Shown piece after piece: positions 1 to 9,474 of a stretch of 64,000 bases of DNA (positions are counted from its first letter, which is position 1; each line of letters opens with the position of its first letter). The notes under the pieces were generated by a model. It searched no databases, was not told the DNA's origin, and was given only the letters and a program-made list of their open reading frames with translations. The DNA comes from Paraburkholderia graminis C4D1M (GTDB lineage Bacteria > Pseudomonadota > Gammaproteobacteria > Burkholderiales > Burkholderiaceae), in the NCBI RefSeq assembly GCF_000172415.1, contig NZ_ABLD01000003.1, positions 310,001-374,000 of the forward strand, given 5' to 3'. A program made the translations under genes and the position numbers.

Positions 1-1318
1 GTGTAGTAGTTCGACGCGCCGCCGAACGTATTCGTATTCGGCTGGTAGATGTTGCCCGTGCCGATCTGCCCGAAGAAGCTGTTCGCGCCGTAGTCGTTCG
101 TCTGCCGCTGATACGCGGCGCCGAATACGAGTTGATGCTGCAGCGGTCCGGTCTTCACCTGGCCTTCCGCCGACACCTGCCACAAGCTCAACTGATGCCC
201 TTCCTTGCCGGCGAAACGGCTGTCGGTGTAATCGCCCGCGCCGTTCAGCAGGTAGTACGTGCTTTCGTTGCGATCGCGCGAGCTCTTGCTGTAGCTGTAG
301 CTCGCATTGAGCGTCCAGTTCTCGCCGAGGTTGTACTGAAGCCCCGCCGTGTACAGCTGCAGGTTCGTATTCAGATGCTGGTCGGGACCGGACAGGTCGC
401 CGGTGCCGCCGCTGATCGTATGCGGGAGCGACGTGCCGGTGTATTGCGCCGTCGAAATCGAACCGGTGATGCCGGTGGAATGGCGCTCCTGATACAGCGC
501 GCCGAAGGTGGCCTTGAGGTCGCGCGTGATGCGGGCGTCGAGCGCGACCGACACCGAATCGCGCCGCACGTTGCCGTCGTTATAGGTTTTGCCTTCCTCG
601 TGCGTCGCGTTCAGGCGATAGCCGAACATGCCGTTGGGGCCGACGCGGCCGCCGAGGTCCGCGTGCTCGGTCCAGACGCCGTCCGTGTAATAGCCGACGT
701 CGACGCTGCGCACGGGCGTCGTCGAGACGGCGGCTTCTTCGTCACGTAGTTGACGATGCCGCCCGGCGCGCCGAAGCCGTACATGAAGCCTGTTAGACCT
801 TTCAGCAGCTCGACTTTTTCGAGCTGCTCGTACGGCATCGTGATGCCATAGCTGTTGAACGGCATGCCGTCGATCTTGAACCCCGACTGCCAGTCGAGCT
901 GCATGCCGCGCACCGTCAGATACGTGGCCCACGCGTTGTACGCGTTGCCGTTGTCGGACACGGAGGCGTCGGTGGCGAACACGTCGCCGAGTTTCGACGG
1001 CTGGCGATCCTGCAACTCCTCGCTCGTCACGACGGTCGTCGAAAACGGCGTATCGAGTTGCGAACGCGTGCCGAGCGCTCCGCTGCCGACGTCCTCTTTC
1101 AGATGCTGCGTGGTGTCCTGCGCCGCAGTGACTTTGACCGTCGGCAGCGCCTTGTCTTCGCTGTCCGCCGATGCCGATGGCGACGCCGGTGTCGACGCCG
1201 GCGGCACCGACTGTGCAAGCGCCGCCTGAGTGGCCGTCAGCGCCAGGCACGCGGCCCAGTGCAATCGACGCTTCGTGCGCGTTTTCTGTGGACGCGCTTC
1301 CCCGTTATGTTTGTTCAT
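1..1318 (-). pseudogene. TonB-dependent siderophore receptor, 5' part, frameshifted
   Basis: The gene runs off the window's left edge. The start is the ATG at 1318, with a GGGAAAGGGA ribosome site just upstream. An N-terminal signal peptide ending near ALAQ is followed by a TonB plug domain (motifs TVKVTAAQD, LTVRGM, KGLTGFMYG, GGIVNYVTKKP). After KKPP, near 725-733, the frame breaks. Beta-barrel sequence (VRSVDVGYYTDG, then YRLNATHEEGKTYNDG and on to position 1) continues in another frame, so one base appears missing. Ferric-siderophore receptors of this class sit in the outer membrane and work with TonB. The Fur-like box upstream fits iron control. The break may be a true mutation or a sequence error. 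Confidence 0.82.
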
Positions 1319-1643
1319 TCCCTTTCCCGTCGTCGGTGATTCACTTAACGAATGAGAATCATTCCCATTACACGGGACGGGATAATGCCGAAAAACTATG
1401 CGGATTGTAAGCCCCTGCATGCGGCATTTTGCCGCACTTCGCGCGCGCGGACGGTGGGCCAAGCCTTATGCAGCGGGACTTCAACGGGTTTTGACGCCTC
1501 GCAGCAACTATCGCCTTAGCAAACTTTCAGAGAACTTGCCGCCGACAACGTGCGTCGCTTAAGATGCGAACAATTCCTATTTACGCACCGACTCTCGCAG
1601 TGACACGTCACCCGGATTTTTTCTTGCTTTCGTTGGCCCGCTC
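1319..1643. other. Divergent intergenic region (325 bp)
   Basis: This separates the minus-strand receptor from the plus-strand PepSY gene. Besides the Fur-like site I see no convincing second operator, RNA gene or coding sequence. The half near the PepSY gene is less GC-rich (around 1500-1600), as expected for a promoter, but no clear -35/-10 pair stands out. Confidence 0.5.
1348..1366. promoter_or_regulatory. Fur-box-like operator upstream of the siderophore receptor
   Basis: The 19 bases contain GAGAATCATTCCC preceded by ACGAAT. They match the 19-bp Fur consensus (GATAAT repeats around a central C) at about 13 positions. The site lies 30 bases before the receptor's ATG, where a bound Fur repressor would block transcription. 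Confidence 0.6.
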
Positions 1644-2927
1644 ATGAGGCGCCAGTTCGTTCGCCTGCATCGCTGGTTCGGCGTGGCCACGGCGCTGTTT
1701 CTGTTCGTCGCGGGCCTGACCGGCGCGGTGATCGCGTGGGATCACGAGCTCGACGCCGCGCTCAACCCGTCCTTCTTCGAGGCCCGCACGCCAGGGCCGG
1801 CGTTGTCGGGGCTGGAACTCGCGCGGCGCGTCGAGGCTGCCGATCCGCGCGTGCAAGTGACGTATCTGCCGCTCGCGGCCGAGCCCGGCCATACGTTGCA
1901 GATGATGGTGCTTCCGCGCATCGACCCGGCCACGCGAGCGCCGTACAAGCTGGACTTCAACCAGATCGCCGTCGATCCGGCCACCGGCGCCGTGCAAGGC
2001 CGCCGCGAATGGGGCGCCTTTTCCCTGTCGCGCATCGACCTGATTCCGTTCATTTACAAGCTGCACTACACGCTGCATTTGCCGTTTACCGGCGGCGTCG
2101 ATGTCGGCGTCTGGCTGATGGGCGTGGTCGGCATCGTCTGGCTGTTCGACAGCGTCATTGCGCTCGGCCTGTCGTTTCCCAGTCTCAAGGCGTGGCGCAA
2201 GTCGCTCGCGTTCCGCTTCGGGCGCGGCGGCTATGCGCTCACCTTCGACTTGCATCGCTCGGGCGGCGTGTGGATCTGGGGCCTGCTCATGATCGTCGCG
2301 CTGACGTCGGTGTCGATGAATCTCGCCGCACCCGTTGTGCGCCCCATCGTGTCGATGTTTTCGACGCTCACGCCGGACCCGATCAACAATCCCGAGATCG
2401 TCCGCGCGCCCAGGCCCGGCGACGGCGTGCTGAGTCGCGAGCGCATCGTGCAACTCGCCGAAGAAGCCGGCAAGGCGCAGCACATTGCCGTGCCGCCGGG
2501 CGGCATCTACTACGCGGAGTTCCTGCACACCTACGGCGTCGGCTTCTACGAGACGGGCAACGATCACGGCGACATGGGCCTCGGCAACCCGTGGATGTAC
2601 TGGGACGCGGCCACCGGCAAACTGCTCGGCAAGCAGATTCCCGGCAAGGGCACGGCCGGCGACATCTTCATGCAGGTTCAATTTCCGCTGCACTCGGGTC
2701 GTATTCTCGGTGTCGGCGGACGGATATTGATTAGCGCGGTCGGCATCGCAGTCGCCGTGCTGAGCGCGACGGGATTGCTGATCTGGCTAAGGAAGTTGAA
2801 TGCGCGCCGAGGGGCGGCGGTAAAGGCGAGGAAGGCTCCGAGCGTGGAGGAAGCTCAGAGAGCGCCAGTGACGCGCGACGCCGACCGGATGCCCGAGCGG
2901 TCACGAGAAGAAGTGGCGTCGGAATAA
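1644..2927 (+). CDS. PepSY-associated transmembrane (PiuB-like) protein
   Basis: A 427-residue inner-membrane protein of the PepSY_TM family. The N-terminus (MRRQFVRLHRWFGVATALFLF) is the usual family opening, with a conserved LHRW motif and a first membrane helix at about residues 12-32. Further helices lie near 150-175, 210-230 and 345-375, with extracytoplasmic PepSY-type segments between. Members of this family often accompany siderophore receptors and are thought to help iron release or ferric-siderophore reduction; the exact reaction is not established here. Divergent pairing with the TonB receptor supports an iron role. The last 40 residues are charged and low in complexity. Confidence 0.8.
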   Translation: MRRQFVRLHRWFGVATALFLFVAGLTGAVIAWDHELDAALNPSFFEARTPGPALSGLELARRVEAADPRVQVTYLPLAAEPGHTLQMMVLPRIDPATRAPYKLDFNQIAVDPATGAVQGRREWGAFSLSRIDLIPFIYKLHYTLHLPFTGGVDVGVWLMGVVGIVWLFDSVIALGLSFPSLKAWRKSLAFRFGRGGYALTFDLHRSGGVWIWGLLMIVALTSVSMNLAAPVVRPIVSMFSTLTPDPINNPEIVRAPRPGDGVLSRERIVQLAEEAGKAQHIAVPPGGIYYAEFLHTYGVGFYETGNDHGDMGLGNPWMYWDAATGKLLGKQIPGKGTAGDIFMQVQFPLHSGRILGVGGRILISAVGIAVAVLSATGLLIWLRKLNARRGAAVKARKAPSVEEAQRAPVTRDADRMPERSREEVASE

Positions 2928-3107
2928 GGCGGCGGGAGGAGAGCAATTCATCGCGGCGGCATCTTCAAGCGCCACGCCTTGGCAGTGCGCATCGTTAACA
3001 CGTTCGTACGCATTGTGCGAAACGCACCGGCTTCACATCAACTACAACGAAGGTGCGCCGCCGCGACGCTCAACATCACGCCGAGCCGCGGCCGCGGCCC
3101 CAACCTC

Positions 3108-3977
3108 CTACCGAAACACCACCGTCTTACTCCCGTTCAACACCACCCGATGCTCGACGTGCCACTTCACCGCGCGCGCGAGCGTCACGCATTCGACGTC
3201 GCGGCCAATCGCCGTCAACTGCTCCGGCGTCATGCTGTGGTCCACGCGCTCCACTTCCTGCTCGATGATCGGACCTTCGTCCAGATCGGTCGTCACGTAG
3301 TGCGCGGTTGCGCCGATCAGCTTCACGCCGCGGTCGAACGCCTGGTAATACGGCTTCGCGCCCTTGAAGCTCGGCAGGAACGAGTGATGAATATTGATCG
3401 CGCGTCCGGCGAGCGCTTCGCACAGCTTCGGCGACAAAATCTGCATGTAGCGCGCGAGCACGACGAGATCCGCCTGATGCTCGTCGATCACTTCGAGCAC
3501 GCGCGCTTCCTGCGCCGCCTTGGCCTCGGGCGTGCCGCCCAGCAGCGGAAAATGATGGAACGGAATGTCGTAGCTCGCGGCGAGCTGATAGAACTCCTTG
3601 TGGTTCGAAATGATCGCCGGAATCTCGATGTTCAACTGACCGGTGCGGTAGCGGAACAGCAGGTCGTTCAGGCAATGGCCGATCTTCGACACCATGATCA
3701 CGACGCGCGGCTTCACCGATGCATCGTGCAACTCCCAGTTCATGCCGAACTGCTCGGCGAGCGTCGCAAACGACACGCGCAGTGCGTCGAGCCCCGGATC
3801 GCCGCCCACCTGCTGGAAATGCACGCGCATGAAGAACTCGCCGGTGCGGCTGTCGCCGAACTGCGCGGAGTCGAGAATATTGCTGCCGCGCTCGAACAGA
3901 AAGCCCGACACGGCGTGGACGATGCCGGGCCGATCGGCGCACGACAGTTTGAGGATAAAGCTGTGATCGGTCGACAT
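3108..3977 (-). CDS. purU: Formyltetrahydrofolate deformylase
   Basis: A 289-residue cytosolic enzyme that hydrolyses 10-formyl-THF to formate and THF, balancing one-carbon pools and supplying formate for purine synthesis. An N-terminal ACT domain (residues 1-85, SFILKLSCADRPGIVHAVSGF) is followed by a formyltransferase domain with the catalytic pattern INIHHSFLPSFKGAKPY and YVTTDLDEGPIIEQ. The ATG at 3977 is chosen because the GAAGGGAG ribosome site lies about 11 bases before it. An upstream in-frame TTG at 4001 would put that site inside the gene. Length agrees with the family (about 280). Confidence 0.95.
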   Translation of the reverse strand: MSTDHSFILKLSCADRPGIVHAVSGFLFERGSNILDSAQFGDSRTGEFFMRVHFQQVGGDPGLDALRVSFATLAEQFGMNWELHDASVKPRVVIMVSKIGHCLNDLLFRYRTGQLNIEIPAIISNHKEFYQLAASYDIPFHHFPLLGGTPEAKAAQEARVLEVIDEHQADLVVLARYMQILSPKLCEALAGRAINIHHSFLPSFKGAKPYYQAFDRGVKLIGATAHYVTTDLDEGPIIEQEVERVDHSMTPEQLTAIGRDVECVTLARAVKWHVEHRVVLNGSKTVVFR

Positions 3978-4059
3978 GACCTGGGTGACTCCCTTCTTCA
4001 ATGCGTGGTTTGTTCGGTGTCGCTGGTTTCAACGTTAGGCGTCTCGCGCCGCGCTGCTG

Positions 4060-4911
4060 TCAACCCATTATGGGCGGCGTAAACAGCGCCTCTATTCCCT
4101 GGCATGCCTCTTCGTCGATCCAGCGGCGACGCAGCAGGCAGTCGAGCGTGGCGAGACTCGCGTCGACGGTCATCGCACCTTCCTCGATCCAGCGCGCCAC
4201 TTCGTCGATGCGGGCAAGCCGGTGCTCACCGACTTCGCCGTCCTGATTACGCGGCGCAAAATCGGCCGGCAGCGCGAGGTCGTAGATGAAAATCTGCTCG
4301 GCCTGCGTGCCTTCCGGCAACGATTGCAGCACATAAGCGGTGCGCCCCGCCACGGCGCGCACGGCGATTTCCTCGGGAATGCCGGCTTCTTCCCAGCATT
4401 CCTTGACGATCGTCGTCTCGACGCTGAAACCCCAGCCGATTCCGCCCGCCACGACATTGTCGAGCATGCCCGGATCGGTCGCCTTGGTGTCGCTGCGGCG
4501 CGCGATCCACAATCCCGGCGCGCCGCCGTCCGCATATTCTACGACGCCGTTCAGATGCACCGCGTACGTCATCGTGCCGAAGAAGCGCGACGCCGCGCGC
4601 TCGATGTACGCAAGCGGCCGCGCGTCGAACGCATTGCGGATCGCGTAGGTCTCGTTGCGCCAGCCTGGAATGCGCCCGTCGGCGGCAAGCGCGCCGATCA
4701 CCGAACCGAGCGCCGCGCTGCGCAGATCGACCGTGTTGAAGGCCGGCGCGAGCTTCACGCGCGCATCGTCGATCTCGAACACGTCGGGCCAGCGCGCGAG
4801 CAAACGTACGTCGTCCGAACGAATCCAGCCGACCTGCTCGGCGTCGATCCAGAACGGCAGATGCGCGTGAGCATCGAAGCGGCGCGCGGCAACGAGGCAA
4901 GGCAAACTCAT
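4060..4911 (-). CDS. Nudix hydrolase with DUF4743 N-terminal domain
   Basis: A 283-residue protein of the Tnr3-like Nudix group. An N-terminal DUF4743-type region (about 1-110) precedes a Nudix fold. The Nudix helix ends in KECWEEAGI, with GGIGWGFSVE before it. The glutamate usual between the glycine and the REUXEE core is not at its standard spacing, as in thiamine-diphosphate-type members. Substrate is probably a nucleoside or thiamine diphosphate derivative, but it cannot be fixed from sequence. The start is ATG 4911, preceded by GGAG at 6 bases. The gene follows the LysE gene on the same strand by about 70 bases. Confidence 0.82.
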   Translation of the reverse strand: MSLPCLVAARRFDAHAHLPFWIDAEQVGWIRSDDVRLLARWPDVFEIDDARVKLAPAFNTVDLRSAALGSVIGALAADGRIPGWRNETYAIRNAFDARPLAYIERAASRFFGTMTYAVHLNGVVEYADGGAPGLWIARRSDTKATDPGMLDNVVAGGIGWGFSVETTIVKECWEEAGIPEEIAVRAVAGRTAYVLQSLPEGTQAEQIFIYDLALPADFAPRNQDGEVGEHRLARIDEVARWIEEGAMTVDASLATLDCLLRRRWIDEEACQGIEALFTPPIMG

Positions 4912-4980
4912 TCGACACTCCACATTTTTTTCCAGCGAGGCTGGACGACAAGTGCGGCACGTCGTCAGCCGCGTAGCTGA

Positions 4981-5607
4981 TTAGTCGCGCAGCGCGACGC
5001 GAATTCCCAGTGCAATAAACGTAGCGCCCGCAAGACGGTCGAGCCACACGCCCACGCGCGGCCGGCGCCTCAGCCATCCGCCGATCATTCCCGCGCACAC
5101 GCCGAACAGCGAAAACACCACCAGCGTCTGCAACATGAAAAGCGCGCCGAGTTCCAGCATCTGCACCGTGACGCTTTGTGCACCGTTTTGTGCACCGCCG
5201 GTCTGCACGAATTGCGGCAGGAACACGACAAAGAACAGCGTCACTTTCGGATTGAGCAGATTGCCGAGCACGCTTTGACGGAACACGGTCATCAACGGTT
5301 GCGGCGCGCGTTCGTGAGCGGTCGCGAGGCCCTGGCTGCGCAGCGCCTTGATGCCGATCCACACGAGATACGCGGCGCCGGCCAGTTTGATGGCCTCAAA
5401 CGCGAGCGGCGACGAGCGCAGCAACGCAGCCACGCCGAGCGCGGCCAGTGTCGTGTGGAACGTGATGCCCGTCGCAAAGCCGAGCGCCGCGACGAGACCC
5501 GCGGCGCGGCCCTGCGAGATGCCGCGCGCGAGCACTTGCAGATTGTCGGGACCGGGCGCCATCGTGATCGCAATCGATGTGGCGAGAAACAAGGCGAAGT
5601 TGGGCAT
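4981..5607 (-). CDS. LysE/RhtB family amino-acid exporter
   Basis: A 208-residue inner-membrane protein with about six hydrophobic segments. It has the family signature near residues 16-23 (TMAPGPDNL) and the early GISQGRAAGLVAALGFATG motif. LysE-type proteins export amino acids or related small molecules using the proton gradient; the substrate cannot be inferred. A ribosome site (AAAGGTAGG) precedes the ATG. It reads into the Nudix gene downstream on the same strand. Confidence 0.9.
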   Translation of the reverse strand: MPNFALFLATSIAITMAPGPDNLQVLARGISQGRAAGLVAALGFATGITFHTTLAALGVAALLRSSPLAFEAIKLAGAAYLVWIGIKALRSQGLATAHERAPQPLMTVFRQSVLGNLLNPKVTLFFVVFLPQFVQTGGAQNGAQSVTVQMLELGALFMLQTLVVFSLFGVCAGMIGGWLRRRPRVGVWLDRLAGATFIALGIRVALRD

Positions 5608-5668
5608 CGTTCTTACCTACCTTTCTTTATGCGGACAGCAAGGCGCACACAGCGGCGTGGCGCCGCGC

Positions 5669-6235
5669 TCAATGACCGTCGAAACTCGTCACGGTATAAA
5701 GCGGCAGACCGCCGCCCGCGAGCAGCTTCGAGCCGCCAAGCTCGGGCAAGTCGATAATCGCCGCGCCTTCAACGACGACCGCGCCGAGCCGCTCGAGCAG
5801 AATCTTGCCGGCCATCATCGTGCCGCCGGTCGCGATCAGATCGTCGACGATCAACACGCGGTCGCCCGGCTTGCACGCGTCCTCGTGAATTTCCACGGTG
5901 GCCGTGCCGTATTCGAGCTCGTACGATTGCGACGCGCGCTTGTAGGGCAGTTTGCCCTCCTTACGGATCGGAATGAAGCCGAGGTTCAGCTCATACGCGA
6001 GAATCGGCCCGATGATGAAACCCCGCGCGTCGAGCCCGGCGATGTAGTCGAGCTTCGCATCGATATAACGCTGCACGAACAGGTCGATCAGCACACGCAG
6101 CGACCTCGGCTCACGCAACAGCGGCGTGATGTCGCGAAACTGCACGCCGGCCTGCGGCCAGTCCTGAACCGTGCGAATGTGGCTCTTGATGTAGTCGGCC
6201 GCGTCGAGCGGCGCGCTCGCAAGCGCGTTTGACAT
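5669..6235 (-). CDS. apt: Adenine phosphoribosyltransferase
   Basis: A 188-residue type I phosphoribosyltransferase that converts adenine and PRPP to AMP in purine salvage. The PRPP-binding loop is clear ([18 protein letters not shown], about residues 122-139), and the family motifs FRDITPLL and DARGFIIGP are present. The start is ATG 6235, with GGAG five bases upstream; longer upstream reading is rejected. It lies 78 bases downstream of the antiporter gene on the same strand, so the two may be cotranscribed. Confidence 0.96.
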   Translation of the reverse strand: MSNALASAPLDAADYIKSHIRTVQDWPQAGVQFRDITPLLREPRSLRVLIDLFVQRYIDAKLDYIAGLDARGFIIGPILAYELNLGFIPIRKEGKLPYKRASQSYELEYGTATVEIHEDACKPGDRVLIVDDLIATGGTMMAGKILLERLGAVVVEGAAIIDLPELGGSKLLAGGGLPLYTVTSFDGH

Positions 6236-6313
6236 GATGTCTCCGGATGGACCGCGTAAGGCCCAATGAAAAGCTGAATCGATGCTGAACGCGCGGACCG
6301 TGCCGCGCATTCG

Positions 6314-8317
6314 CTATGCCGCGGCGGCGCCCGCGCGGCGGTGTTTCGAGAGCCGCTCCTCGGCCTGCGCCAGTTGCTCCGGCAAGCCGCGCAACACGAC
6401 GATGTCGCTCGCGCGCAGCTTGGTCGACGGATCGGGCTCCACACCGCGAATGCCGTGCCGGCGAATCGCGGTGACTTCGACACCGAGTTCGTAAAGGCCC
6501 AGCTCCGCCAGCGTGCGGCCGACCGCGTCGGCATTTGTATCGACCGGGACCGATTGTAGCCGCACCTGTTCGTGACCGTCGTCGTCGTCCATGTCGTCGG
6601 CGCCGTGGAAATAGCCGCGCAGCAGCGCATAGCGCTCGTCGCGCATTTCCTCGACGCGGCGCACCACGCGGCGCATCGGCACGCCCATCACCACCAGCGT
6701 GTGCGATGCGAGCATCAGGCTGCCTTCGACAATCTCCGGAATCACCTCGGTTGCGCCTGCGGCCAGCAGCTTTTCCAGATCGGCGTCGTCGACGGTACGA
6801 ACGATGACCGGCAAGGTCGGCTCGAGTTCATGAATGTTGTGCAGCACGCGCAATGCCGACGGCGTGTTCGCATACGTGATCGCGATCGCCGCGGCGCGGT
6901 GAATGCCGGCCGCAAGCAGCGACTCGCGCCGCCCGGCATCGCCGAACACGACCGATTCGCCCGCCGTCGCGGCCGCTTGCACGCGATCCGGGTCGAGGTC
7001 CAGCGCGACGTACGACAGACCTTCATGTTCGAGCATGCGCGCAAGGTTCTGCCCGGCGCGGCCGTAGCCGCAAATGATCACGTGGCCGCTTTGCTTCAGG
7101 CTCTGCGTGGCGATGCGCGTCATCTGCAGCGACTGCATCATCCATTCGGTCGAAGACAGGCGCAGCACGATACGGTCCGCGTTCTGGATCAGGAACGGCG
7201 CGGCGAGCATCGAGAGCAGCATCGCGGCGAGAATGGCCTGCAACAGCGTGGCGTCGACGAGATGTTTGTCGAGAATCAGATTCAGCAGCACGAAGCCGAA
7301 TTCGCCGGCTTGCGCGAGGCCGAGACCCGTGCGCATGGCGACGCCCGGCGACGCGCCGAACAGACGCGAAAGCCCCGTGATCATCACCGCCTTCAGCAAG
7401 GTCGGCCCGATCAGGAAGCCGAGCACGATCAACGGATGCTCCCAGATCACGCGCGGATTCAGCAGCATGCCGGTCGTGACGAAGAAGAGCCCGAGCAGCA
7501 CGTCGCGAAACGGCTTGATGTCTTCTTCCACCTGATGACGATACGGCGTCTCCGCGATCAGCATGCCGGCGATAAACGCGCCGAGCGCGAGCGAAAGACC
7601 GAACTTGTCCGTGATGAACGCCGAGCCGAGCGTGACGAGCAGCAGATTGAGAATGAACAGTTCCTGCGAGCGCCGCCGCGCGACCACGTTGAACCAGCGC
7701 GTCATGAACTTCTGACCGACGATCAACAGCAGCGACAACGCGACGACGATCTTGATCGCCGCGATGCCGAGCGCGTTCATCAGGTCTTTCGAATCGCCGC
7801 CCAGCGCCGAAATGATGATGAGGAGCGGCACCACCGCGAGATCCTGAAACAGCAGCACGCCGAAGATATTGCGGCCGTGCTCGGTCTCGATCTCGAGGCG
7901 CTCCGCGAGCATCTTGCTGACAATCGCCGTCGACGACATCGCGAGCGCGCCGCCGAGTGCAATGCTCGCCTGCCACTTGATATGCACCCAGCGCTCGAAC
8001 GCGAAACCGAGCGACACGGCGACCACGATCGTGCCGAGCACCTGCAACAGGCCGAGGCCGAAGACGAGGCGGCGCATCGAGCGCAGCTTCGCAAGCGAGA
8101 ACTCGAGGCCGATGGAAAACATCAGGAACACGACGCCGAATTCGGCGAGATTCTGCGCGCCGACCGAATCGGGAACGAGACCGAGCGCATTCGGCCCGAC
8201 AAGAATGCCGACGGTCAGATAGCCGAGCATCGGCGGAAGATTCAGAAAGCGAAAAACCACCACGCCCGCTACTGATGCCAGCAGCAGGAACAGCGTCATC
8301 TCCAGCGGGGAAATCAT
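6314..8317 (-). CDS. KefB/KefC-like CPA2 monovalent cation:proton antiporter
   Basis: A protein of about 667 residues. Residues 1-390 hold the multi-helix Na+/H+ exchanger domain (family motif near GFVLLNLILDKHLV). A cytoplasmic RCK_N/TrkA-N domain follows from about 405 (CGYGRAGQNLARML, a Rossmann nucleotide-binding motif), then an RCK_C domain at about 580-650. Members exchange K+ or Na+ for H+, gated by nucleotide or glutathione ligands. No KefF/KefG partner is adjacent, so the name stays general. The start is ATG 8317 at the first hydrophobic helix. The gene is divergent from kdsD, leaving about 170 bases between them. Confidence 0.88.
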   Translation of the reverse strand: MISPLEMTLFLLLASVAGVVVFRFLNLPPMLGYLTVGILVGPNALGLVPDSVGAQNLAEFGVVFLMFSIGLEFSLAKLRSMRRLVFGLGLLQVLGTIVVAVSLGFAFERWVHIKWQASIALGGALAMSSTAIVSKMLAERLEIETEHGRNIFGVLLFQDLAVVPLLIIISALGGDSKDLMNALGIAAIKIVVALSLLLIVGQKFMTRWFNVVARRRSQELFILNLLLVTLGSAFITDKFGLSLALGAFIAGMLIAETPYRHQVEEDIKPFRDVLLGLFFVTTGMLLNPRVIWEHPLIVLGFLIGPTLLKAVMITGLSRLFGASPGVAMRTGLGLAQAGEFGFVLLNLILDKHLVDATLLQAILAAMLLSMLAAPFLIQNADRIVLRLSSTEWMMQSLQMTRIATQSLKQSGHVIICGYGRAGQNLARMLEHEGLSYVALDLDPDRVQAAATAGESVVFGDAGRRESLLAAGIHRAAAIAITYANTPSALRVLHNIHELEPTLPVIVRTVDDADLEKLLAAGATEVIPEIVEGSLMLASHTLVVMGVPMRRVVRRVEEMRDERYALLRGYFHGADDMDDDDGHEQVRLQSVPVDTNADAVGRTLAELGLYELGVEVTAIRRHGIRGVEPDPSTKLRASDIVVLRGLPEQLAQAEERLSKHRRAGAAAA

Positions 8318-8475
8318 CGGCAAAAACGCATGGGTAAAGCGTCCTCGTTCGTCAGCGGAACCGCGCACGGAACACGCCGTGCGACAAGGTTGAGGGGCCG
8401 TTATACAGGGCGATAAAGCGGGCAATGGAGGCAGCGGCTTTGCACAGCAGGCCCGGCGCGGCGAACAGGCGCCTT

Positions 8476-8484
8476 TGCTATACT
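8476..8484 (+). promoter_or_regulatory. Extended -10 promoter candidate for kdsD
   Basis: TGC-TATACT forms an extended -10 element only six bases before the kdsD ATG, so initiation would fall on or near the A of the start codon. No -35 consensus is visible 16-18 bases upstream. Confidence 0.4.
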
Positions 8485-8490
8485 TCGCGA

Positions 8491-9474
8491 ATGATAGCGA
8501 AAATCAATGGCGACCGGGCACTCGCGCTCGCTCGCGACGTGCTCGACATCGAAGCGGACGCCGTGCGCGCGCTTCGCGATCAGCTCGACGACGCGTTCGT
8601 CGGCGCGGTCGACTTCATCCTGGGTTGCCGTGGGCGCGTGGTGGTCTCGGGCATCGGCAAGTCGGGACATGTGGCGCGCAAGCTCGCGGCCACGCTCGCG
8701 AGCACGGGTACGCCGGCTTTCTTCGTGCATCCGGCAGAAGCAAGTCACGGCGATCTCGGCATGGTCACCGCCGACGACGTCTTCCTCGCGCTGTCCAATT
8801 CCGGTGAAACCGAAGAACTCGTGGCGATTCTGCCGCTCATCAAACGGATCGGCGCGAAGCTGATCGCGATGACCGGCCGGCCTTCGTCGAGTCTGGCGAA
8901 ACTGGCCGACGTGCATCTGAATTCCGGCGTCGCGAAAGAAGCGTGTCCGATGAATCTTGCGCCCACCGCGAGCACCACCGCAGCGCTTGCGCTCGGCGAC
9001 GCGCTCGCCGTCGCGGTGCTCGACGCGCGGGGTTTCGGCCGCGACGATTTCGCGCGCTCGCATCCGGGCGGCGCGCTCGGCCGCCGCCTGCTCACGTATG
9101 TCAGCGACGTCATGCGCACCGGCGACCAGGTGCCGAAGGTCACGCCTGACGCAACCGTGCGCGACGCGCTGTTCCAGTTGACCGCGAAGCGCATGGGCAT
9201 GACCGCGATTGTCGATCAGGAAGACCGCGTAAAAGGCATTTTCACCGACGGCGATTTGCGCCGCGTGCTGGAGCGCGACGGCGATTTCCGCGCGCTGTCC
9301 ATCGCCGCCGTCATGACCGCCGATCCGCGCACCATCGGTCCAGATCATCTCGCGGTCGAAGCCGTGGAACTGATGGAGCGCCATCGCATCAATCAGATGC
9401 TGGTCGTCGACGAAGCGGGCAAGCTGATCGGCGCGCTCAACATGCACGACCTGTTCTCGAAGAAGGTGATCTGA
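8491..9474 (+). CDS. kdsD: D-arabinose-5-phosphate isomerase
   Basis: A 327-residue cytosolic enzyme that interconverts D-ribulose-5-phosphate and D-arabinose-5-phosphate, the first step toward Kdo for lipopolysaccharide. An N-terminal SIS domain (VVSGIGKSGHVARKLAATLAS; SHGDLGM; LSNSGETEEL) is followed by two CBS motifs (about 205-325), as in E. coli KdsD. ATG 8491 is chosen because the family starts here, although no Shine-Dalgarno sequence precedes it. Its TGA overlaps the kdsC ATG (TGATG), so the two are probably translationally coupled. Confidence 0.96.
   Translation: MIAKINGDRALALARDVLDIEADAVRALRDQLDDAFVGAVDFILGCRGRVVVSGIGKSGHVARKLAATLASTGTPAFFVHPAEASHGDLGMVTADDVFLALSNSGETEELVAILPLIKRIGAKLIAMTGRPSSSLAKLADVHLNSGVAKEACPMNLAPTASTTAALALGDALAVAVLDARGFGRDDFARSHPGGALGRRLLTYVSDVMRTGDQVPKVTPDATVRDALFQLTAKRMGMTAIVDQEDRVKGIFTDGDLRRVLERDGDFRALSIAAVMTADPRTIGPDHLAVEAVELMERHRINQMLVVDEAGKLIGALNMHDLFSKKVI

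Noticed and set aside
1500..1620. Second Fur box for the PepSY gene
   Set aside because: AATTCCTATT near 1570 is AT-rich but matches the Fur consensus too poorly.
3978..4001. Upstream TTG start for purU
   Set aside because: The ribosome-binding sequence GAAGGGAG would lie inside the coding sequence; it is correctly placed for the ATG at 3977.
6572..8275. A 567-codon open frame opposite the antiporter gene
   Set aside because: The translation is low-complexity His/Arg/Gln sequence; the minus strand encodes a complete CPA2 antiporter with RCK domains.
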